Part shown: positions 46,516-54,394 of the stretch, piece after piece | Numbering within the stretch: position 1 is the stretch's first letter | Layout: the number at the start of each line of letters is the position of its first letter | The notes under the pieces: model-generated | Databases searched by the model: none | What the model saw: only the letters and a program-made list of their open reading frames with translations | What the model was told of the DNA's origin: nothing | Translations under genes and position numbers: made by a program | Source: Lachnospiraceae bacterium | GTDB taxonomy: Bacteria > Bacillota > Clostridia > Lachnospirales > Lachnospiraceae | Direction of reading: 5' to 3' | NCBI GenBank assembly: GCA_910574715.1 | Contig: CAJTCH010000002.1 | Coordinates: 132,688 to 196,687 of the forward strand | DNA: 64,000 bases

Positions 46516-47835
46516 TTAACAAACCTTATCAAAACAACGATGGATAATTTCAATAACCCTATCTTGCTGTTCCACTGTCATCTTATTATCACTGGGTAAA
46601 CAGAGTCCCCGTTTAAATATATCCGATCCAACATCAATACCACCCCCTGCAGTATATGCATTACTCCGTCCTCTTCCATTCCCCTCAGCTGTCACAAAAG
46701 CATGCATTCTATAGATAGGCTGCATATGCATGGGTTTCCATATCGGTCTGCCTTCTGCACCAAATGCAGTCATGGCTTGTAATATCTCACCTGGGCTACT
46801 CTTCCCCGGTTCATGTGCCCACAGTTCATCTTGTTCCCCGCGTACATGATGAGCCATAGCGTCAGAATTGATCAAAAGACAACTCAACCAGAAGTTCGGA
46901 ATAGACTTGCGTGCATCATATGGATTCATAGACATAGGGAGGTCTTTCAACCCTTCTTTATACCGCTCGTAAATCGCTCGTTTCTGTTTAATGTGCTCAT
47001 CCAGATATGGAATCTGCCCTCTAATGATTCCAGCAATTATGTTGGACATCCTATAATTATAGCCGATTTCTTCGTGCTGGTACCATGGAGCCGCTTCCCG
47101 GCTTTGTGTACTCCATTTCCGTACCTTGTCCGCATCCTCTTTAGAATCGGACAAGAACAAACCACCAGCTGAACCAGTTATGATTTTGTTACCATTAAAG
47201 CTAATCGCATTGTAATGTCCTAACGTACCAGTCTCTACCCATTCGTCCCCAAACTTATACTTCGCTCCAAGACTCTCTGCCGCATCTTCCACAATTAATG
47301 CATTGTGTGCATCAGCTATTGCTTTTATCTCCTCCATCTTTCCGGGTGCCCCGTAAAGATGTGCTACCACGATTAGACGTACGTCAGGATATAACTTAAA
47401 CGCTTCTTCAAGGGAATAAGGATCCATGTTCCAAGTATCAGCTTCGGTATCAATAAACACTGCTTCCCCGCCTTCATATGCAATAGGATTTATAGAAGCA
47501 TCGAAGGTGACATCAGAACAGAAAACCCGTTTCCCCGCTAACGTTCCCTCATTCGCTCTTGCGATTCCATAGAGCCGTTCTCCAGCAAGCTTTGTAGCAA
47601 GATGCAAAGCAGATGTACCACAACTTAGTCCAACAGCATATTTACACCCCAAGTAGGAAGCCATTTCCTGTTCTACAACATTAATATTCTGCCCAACTGT
47701 ACTCACCCAGTTCGTCTGTATAGCTTCATCCACCCATTTTTGCTCAGTCCCATGCATGGTAGGCGAACTAAGCCATACTTTACTTTTAAATTTTTCGATT
47801 CCGACAAAACGGGGATCTCGTAAAAAATCGTACAT
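46516..47835 (-). CDS. DegT/DnrJ/EryC1-family sugar aminotransferase
   Basis: A 439-aa PLP enzyme that aminates a 4-keto (or 3-keto) nucleotide sugar. The PLP lysine is in ISFNGNKIITGSAGG (about residue 210). GCKYAVGLSCGTSALHLA, the Asp-containing LIVEDAAESLGAKY, and WLSCLLIN near the C-terminus are diagnostic. It begins with LSSPTMHGTEQKWVDEA, like EpsN/PglE-type aminotransferases that make UDP-bacillosamine-type sugars. No matching UDP-GlcNAc 4,6-dehydratase is in the window, so its substrate must come from elsewhere or be a CDP-4-keto sugar. Confidence 0.92.
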   Translation of the reverse strand: MYDFLRDPRFVGIEKFKSKVWLSSPTMHGTEQKWVDEAIQTNWVSTVGQNINVVEQEMASYLGCKYAVGLSCGTSALHLATKLAGERLYGIARANEGTLAGKRVFCSDVTFDASINPIAYEGGEAVFIDTEADTWNMDPYSLEEAFKLYPDVRLIVVAHLYGAPGKMEEIKAIADAHNALIVEDAAESLGAKYKFGDEWVETGTLGHYNAISFNGNKIITGSAGGLFLSDSKEDADKVRKWSTQSREAAPWYQHEEIGYNYRMSNIIAGIIRGQIPYLDEHIKQKRAIYERYKEGLKDLPMSMNPYDARKSIPNFWLSCLLINSDAMAHHVRGEQDELWAHEPGKSSPGEILQAMTAFGAEGRPIWKPMHMQPIYRMHAFVTAEGNGRGRSNAYTAGGGIDVGSDIFKRGLCLPSDNKMTVEQQDRVIEIIHRCFDKVC

Positions 47836-47960
47836 TATTATAATTCTCCTATAATCCGTTCTTAATATTCAGTGCAAACTGTTACGCTTGGAGTTGATAT
47901 CGGATTCTGACACACATTTATTAGGAGCGATATGAGACTAATTCGTATGCTCTAGACAGA

Positions 47961-48815
47961 CTAACATATAATAACTCCTAACACTTTCACTCTTCTATCC
48001 AAAGCCAACTCCCTCTCCTGCCTAATCAGCCTCTCATATGACTCCCCTCTCTTCTCAATAAACAGAACTCCTTCATAATACTCCAGCTTCTTAAGTGCCG
48101 CCGCATGAAATACAATCTGCCGATAAGGCGAAAACGCAACCTCCCCAATCTCTTCCGCTAACTGCTCACAGATCTCTATCACATCATCCTCTGCAACACT
48201 TCCCGTCATCATAACCCTCTTGATCTTCTCTTCGGGATTTCTATAAATGGCACTCTGAACATTCACCGCCGCAATCTTTATCTGTTCTTTGCGCGGAATC
48301 TTTGCATATGGTCCTTCCTCTAACCGACAAACCCAGCGGTCTATAAAACCAAATAATCTTCTCTTTGTTCCATTTCTGCGAATAGTCCCAAGCAAAGACA
48401 TACCGAATTTTTGTTGGAAGTTGCTTATGTCCTGCAATTTTCCGCTCATGACATAATTCATACAGCAGATCAGACAGACCAGACACGCCCCGCCGATCAT
48501 CCCAATAATTGCAAAAGTAACTGCCGAAGAAACCGGATCTTCGAATACAATTGGTTCATTCTCAGCCTCAATTCCAGTTTCTCCTTCAACCGGCTCTGCT
48601 AAAGACTGCTTTAATTGTTGCTCTTTCTTCACCTGATTCTCTGCAAGCGTTGCCTGATACTTATAGACTCCCGTAGCCACTGCCAGAAATATCATGCATA
48701 CAACAATCCACCGCCAACGCTTCAGACAATAAAACAGCAAATCTATCAAATTGATTTCACTGACTTCCTGATATCCTTCCACTAATAAAAATCTCCTCTC
48801 ATAATCTTGGCTCAT
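47961..48815 (-). CDS. Wzz/CapA-like chain-length protein with degenerate kinase-like C-terminus
   Basis: A 284-aa membrane protein. The N-terminus (EVSEINLIDLLFYCLKRWRW followed by a helix) is a Wzz/capsule co-polymerase start. The extracellular loop is short (about 50 residues, Glu-rich), and the second helix is AVTFAIIGMIGGACLVCLIC. The cytosolic part (about 150-284) has the strand order of a BY-kinase domain: RVMMTGSVAEDDVIEICEQL in place of a Walker A loop, then GVLFIEKRGESYERLIRQER and KVLGVIIC as in the end of CpsD-like domains. The Walker residues are lost, so it should not phosphorylate. It probably controls polymer length or export. Confidence 0.75.
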   Translation of the reverse strand: MSQDYERRFLLVEGYQEVSEINLIDLLFYCLKRWRWIVVCMIFLAVATGVYKYQATLAENQVKKEQQLKQSLAEPVEGETGIEAENEPIVFEDPVSSAVTFAIIGMIGGACLVCLICCMNYVMSGKLQDISNFQQKFGMSLLGTIRRNGTKRRLFGFIDRWVCRLEEGPYAKIPRKEQIKIAAVNVQSAIYRNPEEKIKRVMMTGSVAEDDVIEICEQLAEEIGEVAFSPYRQIVFHAAALKKLEYYEGVLFIEKRGESYERLIRQERELALDRRVKVLGVIIC

Positions 48816-48842
48816 GACAGATCCTAATCTCCAAGATTTTCT

Positions 48843-49367
48843 TTATTTCTTCTTCCCCACCATCTCAATTCCAAGATGTATCACCGTTTTCCGGTTCATG
48901 AAGTCAACCTCTACCTTCGCGATCCGTCTGTGCAGATCGATCTTCCTGATACACCCTTCCATATTCTTCAAAGGTCCGGACAAGATCGTGATCACATCAT
49001 CCTCCGATACTGACACCTGTGATAACTGCACTTCCATGCTCCGATCTGGTGAGTCCATGATCTGTTCAAGCCATTCCACCTCATGATCCGGAAGTGGAAT
49101 AAACAGCTCACTATCCTTTCCCAACAGCTTTGTAAATGCCGGCACATGCCGAAGCTCCTGATATAAGTCTTTTATATGATCGCTCGTTATGAACACATAT
49201 CCAGGAAGCAACTTTTCATGGACTTCTTTCCACTCTCCCCGAAATTTCTTCTTCACACGGCGCATTGGATGGAAACAGGAATCATACAACGTATTTTCTA
49301 CTACGGTCCTGACCTGCTCTTCCACCCTATTTTCTGTTCCTGTAGTTACCTGTAGTACATAATGCAA
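48843..49367 (-). CDS. loaP: LoaP-type NusG-family antiterminator (second copy)
   Basis: A 174-aa NusG paralog that in LoaP systems binds RNA polymerase and a leader RNA to let it read through terminators in long biosynthetic operons. I chose the TTG at 49367, preceded by GGAGGA. It gives LHYVLQVTTGTENRVEEQV, the expected N-terminus; the longer frame runs over a repeat. KLLPGYVFI (about 55-65) is the NGN-domain signature, and the C-terminal KOW-like ILSGPLKNMEGCIRKID is present. It lies between a structured leader and the Wzz-like gene. Confidence 0.87.
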   Translation of the reverse strand: MHYVLQVTTGTENRVEEQVRTVVENTLYDSCFHPMRRVKKKFRGEWKEVHEKLLPGYVFITSDHIKDLYQELRHVPAFTKLLGKDSELFIPLPDHEVEWLEQIMDSPDRSMEVQLSQVSVSEDDVITILSGPLKNMEGCIRKIDLHRRIAKVEVDFMNRKTVIHLGIEMVGKKK

Positions 49368-49431
49368 AACAAATCCTCCATTCGACGAGATGGTATAGAA
49401 CACACAATCTATGAGTTTGATTTCCAACCAA

Positions 49432-49491
49432 GTCAATAACCCCGCTGCAGCTGCCAAATGTGCATGCAAGCATACCCGCTTGGCTCGTTGC
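49432..49491. repeat. Dispersed intergenic repeat, short copy
   Basis: Shares the 39-bp core of the 46366-46485 repeat (49453-49491, one mismatch), preceded by a near copy of its left arm (49432-49446) without the intervening hairpin. It lies upstream of the second LoaP gene. Confidence 0.7.
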
Positions 49492-49534
49492 CCACGGAAG
49501 TCAAACGCTGACCGCCAGATATAAAATGACAAAA

Positions 49535-49626
49535 GCCGCCGGGCAATGTCATTTCCTCGTAATATATGCTTCTGATCTGCCAAGATCATCAACACATATT
49601 ATGGAGATATGACACTACCCGGCGGC
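49535..49626 (-). ncRNA. Long terminator-like hairpin in the LoaP leader
   Basis: On the minus strand the arms 49609-49626 and 49535-49552 pair over 18 positions (two or three G-U). The 56-nt interior holds further pairing (TAATATG with CATATATTA; TGATC with GATCA). It is followed by TTTTGTCATTTTA. It has the form of an intrinsic terminator and lies 168 nt upstream of the second LoaP start, a plausible point for antitermination. Confidence 0.65.
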
Positions 49627-49669
49627 TTCTGTGATCGCGTTACTATGTATCTTTCATTGCATTATAATA

Positions 49670-49743
49670 GCGAAGCACTCCCTGATATGTTCCGATCTAA
49701 TTCAATCGGACCATATCAAAAGGTATGCTTCGCCATCCATGCC
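49670..49743 (-). ncRNA. Candidate LoaP-recognition hairpin in the leader
   Basis: On the minus strand an outer 8-bp stem (GCGAAGCA with TGCTTCGC, 49736-49743 and 49670-49677), an asymmetric internal loop, and an upper stem of 13 pairs with one mismatch around a short loop. LoaP proteins studied so far bind a leader hairpin, so this is a candidate target. The rest of the 581-nt gap (49744-49948) shows no gene, only a ten-base direct repeat CGGATATGTC. Confidence 0.45.
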
Positions 49744-49948
49744 CGCAGTGATCTCCTGCTGCCACAGTAACTTGTCTTCCGTCTGCCCGACATACCGATA
49801 TACTGTACGCATACAGCATCCCGGATATGTCTGCAGATATTCTCAGACGTCGGATATGTCATACCCCCGGAAATCCAAGTGCCCCAGCTGCAAGGATATC
49901 CAGAAAGTAATCCTGATTTTCTTACTATTTTTCGGTATAAAACTATGC

Positions 49949-50455
49949 TTAAGACTTCGACACGATCTCTAACCCTACCCGTACCTTCTGCCTCTCCCCG
50001 AACATTGGCATCTCTAAAAATGCTCGACGTTTATGGCGATCGATCCTACTTATATATCGTTCTTTCCCTACCAACGGACCAGAATATACTCTGATCCTGG
50101 ATTGTTCGATCACACCTTCTGACATCTCTACAGTCTGTTCTTTTCCGCCGAATACGGTCAGGAAATCTACTTCATCTTCCGTCAGCGCGGCCACTTCGCC
50201 GCCTGCTTCCAGAAGCTTCGCAAATCCTTTGATACGGATCAGCTCATCGCTCAACCGGTCTGCCTGCTCCGTAACCATGAACACATATCCCGGAAACAGG
50301 ATATTCTCCCTGAGCACCCATTCCCCCTGTATATGCTTCTTTTCCTGATAATAGAATACATAACAGCCTTTCAGCAGGTCAGAAGAGAGCTTCTTTTGGC
50401 ACTGCAGCCGCACGCTTTCTTCCGAACCTACCCGTACCCGCATCACACACCACAT
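49949..50455 (-). CDS. loaP: LoaP-type NusG-family antiterminator (first copy)
   Basis: A 168-aa NusG paralog, the first gene of the capsule operon. The start at 50455 (MWCVMRVRVGSEESVRLQC) has GAGGA seven bases upstream and matches the family N-terminus better than the longer frame to 50494. NGN signatures ENILFPGYVFMVTEQ and a C-terminal KOW-like VYSGPLVGKERYISRIDR are present. It differs clearly from the second copy, so this is an old duplication rather than a recent one. A G10-containing promoter lies about 80 nt upstream. Confidence 0.87.
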   Translation of the reverse strand: MWCVMRVRVGSEESVRLQCQKKLSSDLLKGCYVFYYQEKKHIQGEWVLRENILFPGYVFMVTEQADRLSDELIRIKGFAKLLEAGGEVAALTEDEVDFLTVFGGKEQTVEMSEGVIEQSRIRVYSGPLVGKERYISRIDRHKRRAFLEMPMFGERQKVRVGLEIVSKS

Positions 50456-50530
50456 ATCTGCTTTCCTCATTTCCCAAACTGTAAGATCGGTCATTTGAAT
50501 CTGAGAACTAATATTTCATTCTCATACTAT

Positions 50531-50561
50531 AAAATACCCCCCCCCCGTAGTATTTTGTCAA
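50531..50561 (-). promoter_or_regulatory. Candidate phase-variable promoter of the capsule operon
   Basis: On the minus strand a perfect -35 TTGACA (50556-50561), then AAATACTAC and ten G (50537-50546), then TATTTT (50531-50536) as -10. The spacer is 19 nt; eight G would give the ideal 17. A second -10-like TATAGT (50526-50531) lies further down. Length change in the G run would directly alter promoter strength for the operon beginning with loaP. Confidence 0.6.
50537..50546. repeat. G10 homopolymer within the promoter spacer
   Basis: Ten C on the plus strand, the longest of the three such tracts together with 30104-30113. It is bounded by GTAG and TA and lies between the promoter hexamers. 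Confidence 0.85.
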
Positions 50562-50614
50562 GTCATTTTGAAAAATATCTCTGACAAATGCATCCATTTC
50601 CCCCATAATGCAAC

Positions 50615-50645
50615 AAAAAAACAGCCCTGGCAGATCCAGAACTGT
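50615..50645 (-). terminator. Intrinsic terminator of the immunity two-component operon
   Basis: On the minus strand a ten-pair stem (50636-50645 with 50621-50630, two G-U), 5-nt loop and seven U (50615-50621), 33 nt after the kinase stop. It insulates the capsule promoter from upstream transcription. Confidence 0.82.
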
Positions 50646-50677
50646 TAAAAAATTATACATACTGACTCCTTCGGTCT

Positions 50678-52171
50678 TCAAGAGCGCACTTCCAGCAACA
50701 TTGTCACCCTGGCCCCCGTCGCTTCTCCATTCTCAATCACCAGCTTCCCTCCCTGCCTCTTAACAAACTTCTCAGCAGTATGAAGCCCTATTCCATAGTG
50801 CGTCTTACTGTTCCTGCTTCGGTCTCCCTGATAGAACTGCTCCGTTGCATGCATCAAATCCTGCCTGGAGAATCCCGGCCCCTCGTCCGCGGCCGCCGCC
50901 GCCAGATATTCCTTTCCCTCATCCTTACGCATCTTAAGAGAGATCTGTATTCTCCCATTCTCAGGGCCATAATCCATTGCATTTCCCAGAATATTACTCC
51001 ACGCCCTTAGAATCTGCGTCTCATTGCACTGAATCTTCCCATGCAGATCATTTCTTTGGAAAGCGGCAGGACACTGTCTTGCAGATGACAGAAGCCTTGC
51101 CTGCTCTATTAACTTATCAGCGAATTCCATACAGGACACCATGTCCGCAGCAATACCGGCAATCTCTTTCTCTCTGTCATCATCTCTTCTGATATCTTTC
51201 TCTCTGTCATCATCTTCTCCAGCATTGTCCCTTCTGATATCATTTTCTCCGGCATCTCCTTCCTCACCAGAAGCCCTCTCCCTGTCCGCCATCAGCAGTT
51301 CATTCAAGCTTTGCAGATAATTCTCCATCACGGCCGCGCTCGACAGGATATCCCGGTTGTATTCCTGTTCATCTTCCGCAAGCTCCCCTTCCGCCAGAAG
51401 CTCCGCGTTCCCCCGGATCACCGTAAGCGGCGTCTTGATATCGTGGGCCAGCGCCGCGATCTGCTCATCCCTGCTCTTTTCCACATCCCACTGCCTGTAC
51501 AGGGATTCCTTCAGCGCCTTCTTCATCTGATAAAGGGAACTTAAGATCTCATTCACTTCCCTTAATCCCGAATGTTCTTCTGCAAATTCAAGATCCTGAT
51601 TCCTGATCTTCTCCGCCACCTCGAGCAAGATCCTTAGTCTTGCGCGCATATATTTTCCAAAATACCGCGACACCAGAACCGTATGCAGGAGAAACATCGC
51701 CGCGAATGAGACGACCATTAGCAGATCCGGCCGCGGCAGTAATTTGTCCAGATATTCATTCCGAAATCTTGTCTCAATCTTATATTTTACAATACATATC
51801 TCCCCTGCATCGCGCACGAAGAACCGATAGTATCCCTTCCCTTGCGCATAGATATCATTCTCCTCATAGCTGGCCCATGCCTGCCCGCTCTCTTCGGAAG
51901 AAAATGTCCCGTACAGCCAGTCTCCGGTACGCTCATAAACCCCGTACATGCACTCCGCCGGTATCTGTTCATCCGTGACTTTGGAGACGCTTTGAATCTC
52001 ATCGGCAGATGCATTTAACTGCGCTTCCATATGGTTCGCCGGAAGAACTTCTCCCGCCGCATCGAGCACAAAATATATCATGACTGCGGCAAACAGCCAG
52101 AACAATGCGCCAACAGTATATATGATGACGAAACGAAGAAAAACAACCGTGATCGTTATATTATTTTTCAT
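50678..52171 (-). CDS. Sensor histidine kinase of the immunity module
   Basis: A 497-aa membrane kinase with two transmembrane helices (TVVFLRFVIIYTVGALFWLF near the start, and about 165-185) flanking an extracytoplasmic domain of roughly 110 residues. HAMP-like region, HisKA with LAHDIKTPLTVIRGNAELL (about 265), and HATPase with NILGNAMDYGP and YGIGLHTAEKFVKRQGG follow. An acidic low-complexity insert (DDD/REKDIRRDD repeats, about 325-365) lies between the HisKA and HATPase domains. The ATG overlaps the stop of the response regulator (ATGA), so I use 52171. It probably senses a cell-wall-acting peptide. Confidence 0.88.
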   Translation of the reverse strand: MKNNITITVVFLRFVIIYTVGALFWLFAAVMIYFVLDAAGEVLPANHMEAQLNASADEIQSVSKVTDEQIPAECMYGVYERTGDWLYGTFSSEESGQAWASYEENDIYAQGKGYYRFFVRDAGEICIVKYKIETRFRNEYLDKLLPRPDLLMVVSFAAMFLLHTVLVSRYFGKYMRARLRILLEVAEKIRNQDLEFAEEHSGLREVNEILSSLYQMKKALKESLYRQWDVEKSRDEQIAALAHDIKTPLTVIRGNAELLAEGELAEDEQEYNRDILSSAAVMENYLQSLNELLMADRERASGEEGDAGENDIRRDNAGEDDDREKDIRRDDDREKEIAGIAADMVSCMEFADKLIEQARLLSSARQCPAAFQRNDLHGKIQCNETQILRAWSNILGNAMDYGPENGRIQISLKMRKDEGKEYLAAAAADEGPGFSRQDLMHATEQFYQGDRSRNSKTHYGIGLHTAEKFVKRQGGKLVIENGEATGARVTMLLEVRS

Positions 52172-52827
52172 CTCCACCGATACCCAATCCCCCATACTGT
52201 CTCGATCGGCTCTAATCCTGCCCTCTGGCATTTCGCCCGGATATTCTTGATATGCTCCGTGATCACAGAATTATCGCTCTCTTTATCGTACCCGAATACA
52301 TGTTCATAGATCCTGTCCTTTGAAAATACCTGTCCATGGTTCAGCGCAAGATACTCGCAGATCGCATACTCGCTCTTGGTAAATGTAATCTCGTTCCCCT
52401 CATAGCTTACTCTCTTCTCCTTAAGGTAGAACTGCACTCCGTTCACCGAGACCGCCTGCTTCTTCTCTCTCGTCTCCCTCCGCAGATGTGCGGCGACCCG
52501 CGCGCGGAGCTCGCCGATGCCGAAGGGCTTGGTGATATAGTCGTCCCCGCCGATTCCAAGCCCCCTCATAATATCCTTCTCCTCAGTCTTCGCCGTCAGG
52601 AAGAGGATCGGACAGTCTGCCAGATCCCTGATCTCCTCACACAGGGTAAATCCATCCATTCCCGGCATCATCACATCCAGAAGGATCAGCTTATAGTCCT
52701 GTAATCTCATCTTCTTGATCCTAAGCGGATCGCTTACCGCATCCACCTCATACCCTTCTTTTTCCAGAGCGTTCCTGATAAGCTTAAGGATCCGCTCTTC
52801 ATCATCTACCGCTAATATTTTAATCAT
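52168..52827 (-). CDS. OmpR-family response regulator of the immunity module
   Basis: A 219-aa regulator: receiver domain with VDDEERI, the phospho-acceptor Asp in LILLDVMMPGMDGFTL (about 51) and TKPFGIGEL, then a winged helix (ITFTKSEYAICEYLALNHGQVF, ITEHIKNIRAKC). It is 29 nt downstream of the MutG-like permease and overlaps the kinase, so transporter and regulator form one operon. A tandem 14-bp repeat ahead of the ATPase gene is a candidate binding site. Confidence 0.92.
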   Translation of the reverse strand: MIKILAVDDEERILKLIRNALEKEGYEVDAVSDPLRIKKMRLQDYKLILLDVMMPGMDGFTLCEEIRDLADCPILFLTAKTEEKDIMRGLGIGGDDYITKPFGIGELRARVAAHLRRETREKKQAVSVNGVQFYLKEKRVSYEGNEITFTKSEYAICEYLALNHGQVFSKDRIYEHVFGYDKESDNSVITEHIKNIRAKCQRAGLEPIETVWGIGYRWR

Positions 52828-52856
52828 AACCGCTCATTCCCCGACCGCACCCGTCA

Positions 52857-53633
52857 TTAATCCCGGCACTGCCTTCCCTCATAAAAATGAAACCACAGGA
52901 AAAATACAGACCACAGCGCTGCCGTGACGCCTGCCCCGATTCCCAGAATCTTCAGCACATCTCCTGCCGCCGCCGTTTTATTTCCTATCCAGTATTGTAT
53001 CAGATATTCCGTCCATCTGCTACCCCACGAACAGGGAAAAAACTGCCACCGCCCCTCGCCAAGCCCGGTCAGGAACAGCGCCGCGACCACTAACTCAGCC
53101 GTTCCCGCACACAGGGAAATATTTTTTGAAAACGCAAAATTCAAGAACAGGTGTATCAGATACAGATTCACGCTGCAAAGCCACATTACCGCAGCAAGGA
53201 TCAAGTATTCCCTCATAAGAAGCACCGTGTTCCCCTCCGTTATCCGATATCCCGCTGCGAATCCAACAACAGCCAGAAGGATGGAGAGAAGCCCCATGCC
53301 TGACAGCACGATCCATTTAGCAAGCAGCGGATTCATTTTACAGACCGATACTCCAAGAAATGTCTGATAATGTCCGCTCTCTTCAAACTCTGCCGATATG
53401 GAGCAGATCACACTGACGACCAGAGGAAGTATGACCGTCAGCGCCTCCATATATCCCAATATCTTTCCTTCATCATTCCATGCCGCAAAACTATAATATG
53501 CAAGGAATACAGCGATCCCAAGAAGCGGAACCATTACATGAAGCCATGGAAGCAGGGTGCGGCGCATCTTCCACATCTCTCCTTTGACATTTCCCCAAAT
53601 TTCCTTCCCTCCATCCAAATGTCTTGCCATCAT
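52857..53633 (-). CDS. Lantibiotic-immunity-type ABC permease (MutG/SpaG-like)
   Basis: A 258-aa membrane protein with about six helices. Its first part (NVKGEMWKMRRTLLPWLHVM) and the ISAEFEESGHYQTFLG loop after the second helix are typical of the small permeases paired in lantibiotic self-protection exporters. Its ATG lies in an ATGA overlap with the other permease. It would act with the neighbouring permease and ATPase to remove a peptide antibiotic from the membrane. Confidence 0.82.
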   Translation of the reverse strand: MMARHLDGGKEIWGNVKGEMWKMRRTLLPWLHVMVPLLGIAVFLAYYSFAAWNDEGKILGYMEALTVILPLVVSVICSISAEFEESGHYQTFLGVSVCKMNPLLAKWIVLSGMGLLSILLAVVGFAAGYRITEGNTVLLMREYLILAAVMWLCSVNLYLIHLFLNFAFSKNISLCAGTAELVVAALFLTGLGEGRWQFFPCSWGSRWTEYLIQYWIGNKTAAAGDVLKILGIGAGVTAALWSVFFLWFHFYEGRQCRD

Positions 53634-54394
53634 AGCTGCACCTGCCTTTCAAACTGCTTCCGCCCAACGATCCAGAATACCGCAAACCACACCAGTGAAA
53701 CCAGAATCCCCACCGGCACTCCCTTCCAGTCCATCAACTCCGGGGTAAATGACACGCTTCCCGGCTTTGCGATCAGCCCGTTCGGAAGTATTTTCAGAAT
53801 AATACACATCAGCCGCGTCGCGATTCCTCCCGGGAGCAGCATAAAATACGGTTTCAATGACATTGTTACGGAGATCAGAAATATACTCCCCACATGGAGC
53901 AATATCATCGGAAATCTGCCGATCACCTGCATAAGCAGCATGCAGAAAGGGATCTGCCACAGAGAAGTCATGAATAATACAACCACTGCAAATACCTGCT
54001 CTCCCACTGCCGGATCGATGTGAAATACGATCTGCCATACCTGCTTAAGTATCGTGCTTATCATCAGTGTAACGCTTAAGAGCACCGCCAGGGAGATCCC
54101 CATGCAGCGGATCCCATATAACACCTTTCCGTCCCAGACCGCCCCCATATCTGCCGGAAGCGTCAGGATCGTCTGATTCTTCATCTTCTTATCACTGTTT
54201 CCCACCGTACCGCAGACGATGGCGTTCATCCCCGGAAATAATACAATATACCACCAATTATAAGCATCAATCGTAAAATAGCTGCTCGTAAGGCATGCCG
54301 CCAGACACACTACGATCATCGGCATCAGCAATATCAGCTTTTCCGCAGAAGTGTGACGGTTCTTTAATCTTTCGGCCGGATAATATTTCCCCAT
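53630..54394 (-). CDS. Lantibiotic-immunity-type ABC permease (MutE/SpaE-like)
   Basis: A 254-aa membrane protein with about six helices. AEKLILLMPMIVVCLAACL starts the first, and WWYIVLFPGMNAIVCG is the conserved region after it, with KKMKNQTILTLP following as in the SpaE/MutE family. It begins directly after the ATPase stop and overlaps the MutG-like gene. The arrangement ATPase-MutE-MutG-RR-HK is the standard self-immunity set. Confidence 0.83.
   Translation of the reverse strand: MGKYYPAERLKNRHTSAEKLILLMPMIVVCLAACLTSSYFTIDAYNWWYIVLFPGMNAIVCGTVGNSDKKMKNQTILTLPADMGAVWDGKVLYGIRCMGISLAVLLSVTLMISTILKQVWQIVFHIDPAVGEQVFAVVVLFMTSLWQIPFCMLLMQVIGRFPMILLHVGSIFLISVTMSLKPYFMLLPGGIATRLMCIILKILPNGLIAKPGSVSFTPELMDWKGVPVGILVSLVWFAVFWIVGRKQFERQVQL

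Noticed and set aside
46338..46553. N-terminal extension of the sugar transferase frame
   Set aside because: It translates an intergenic repeat; the ATG at 46337 has a good ribosome site and gives the normal family start.
49368..49595. N-terminal extension of the second LoaP frame
   Set aside because: It reads through the other copy of the same repeat and into the hairpin; the TTG at 49367 has GGAGGA and the family N-terminus.
49744..49948. Possible small genes on the plus strand between the LoaP genes
   Set aside because: Frames there have no ribosome site and no recognisable motif, and overlap the structured leader.
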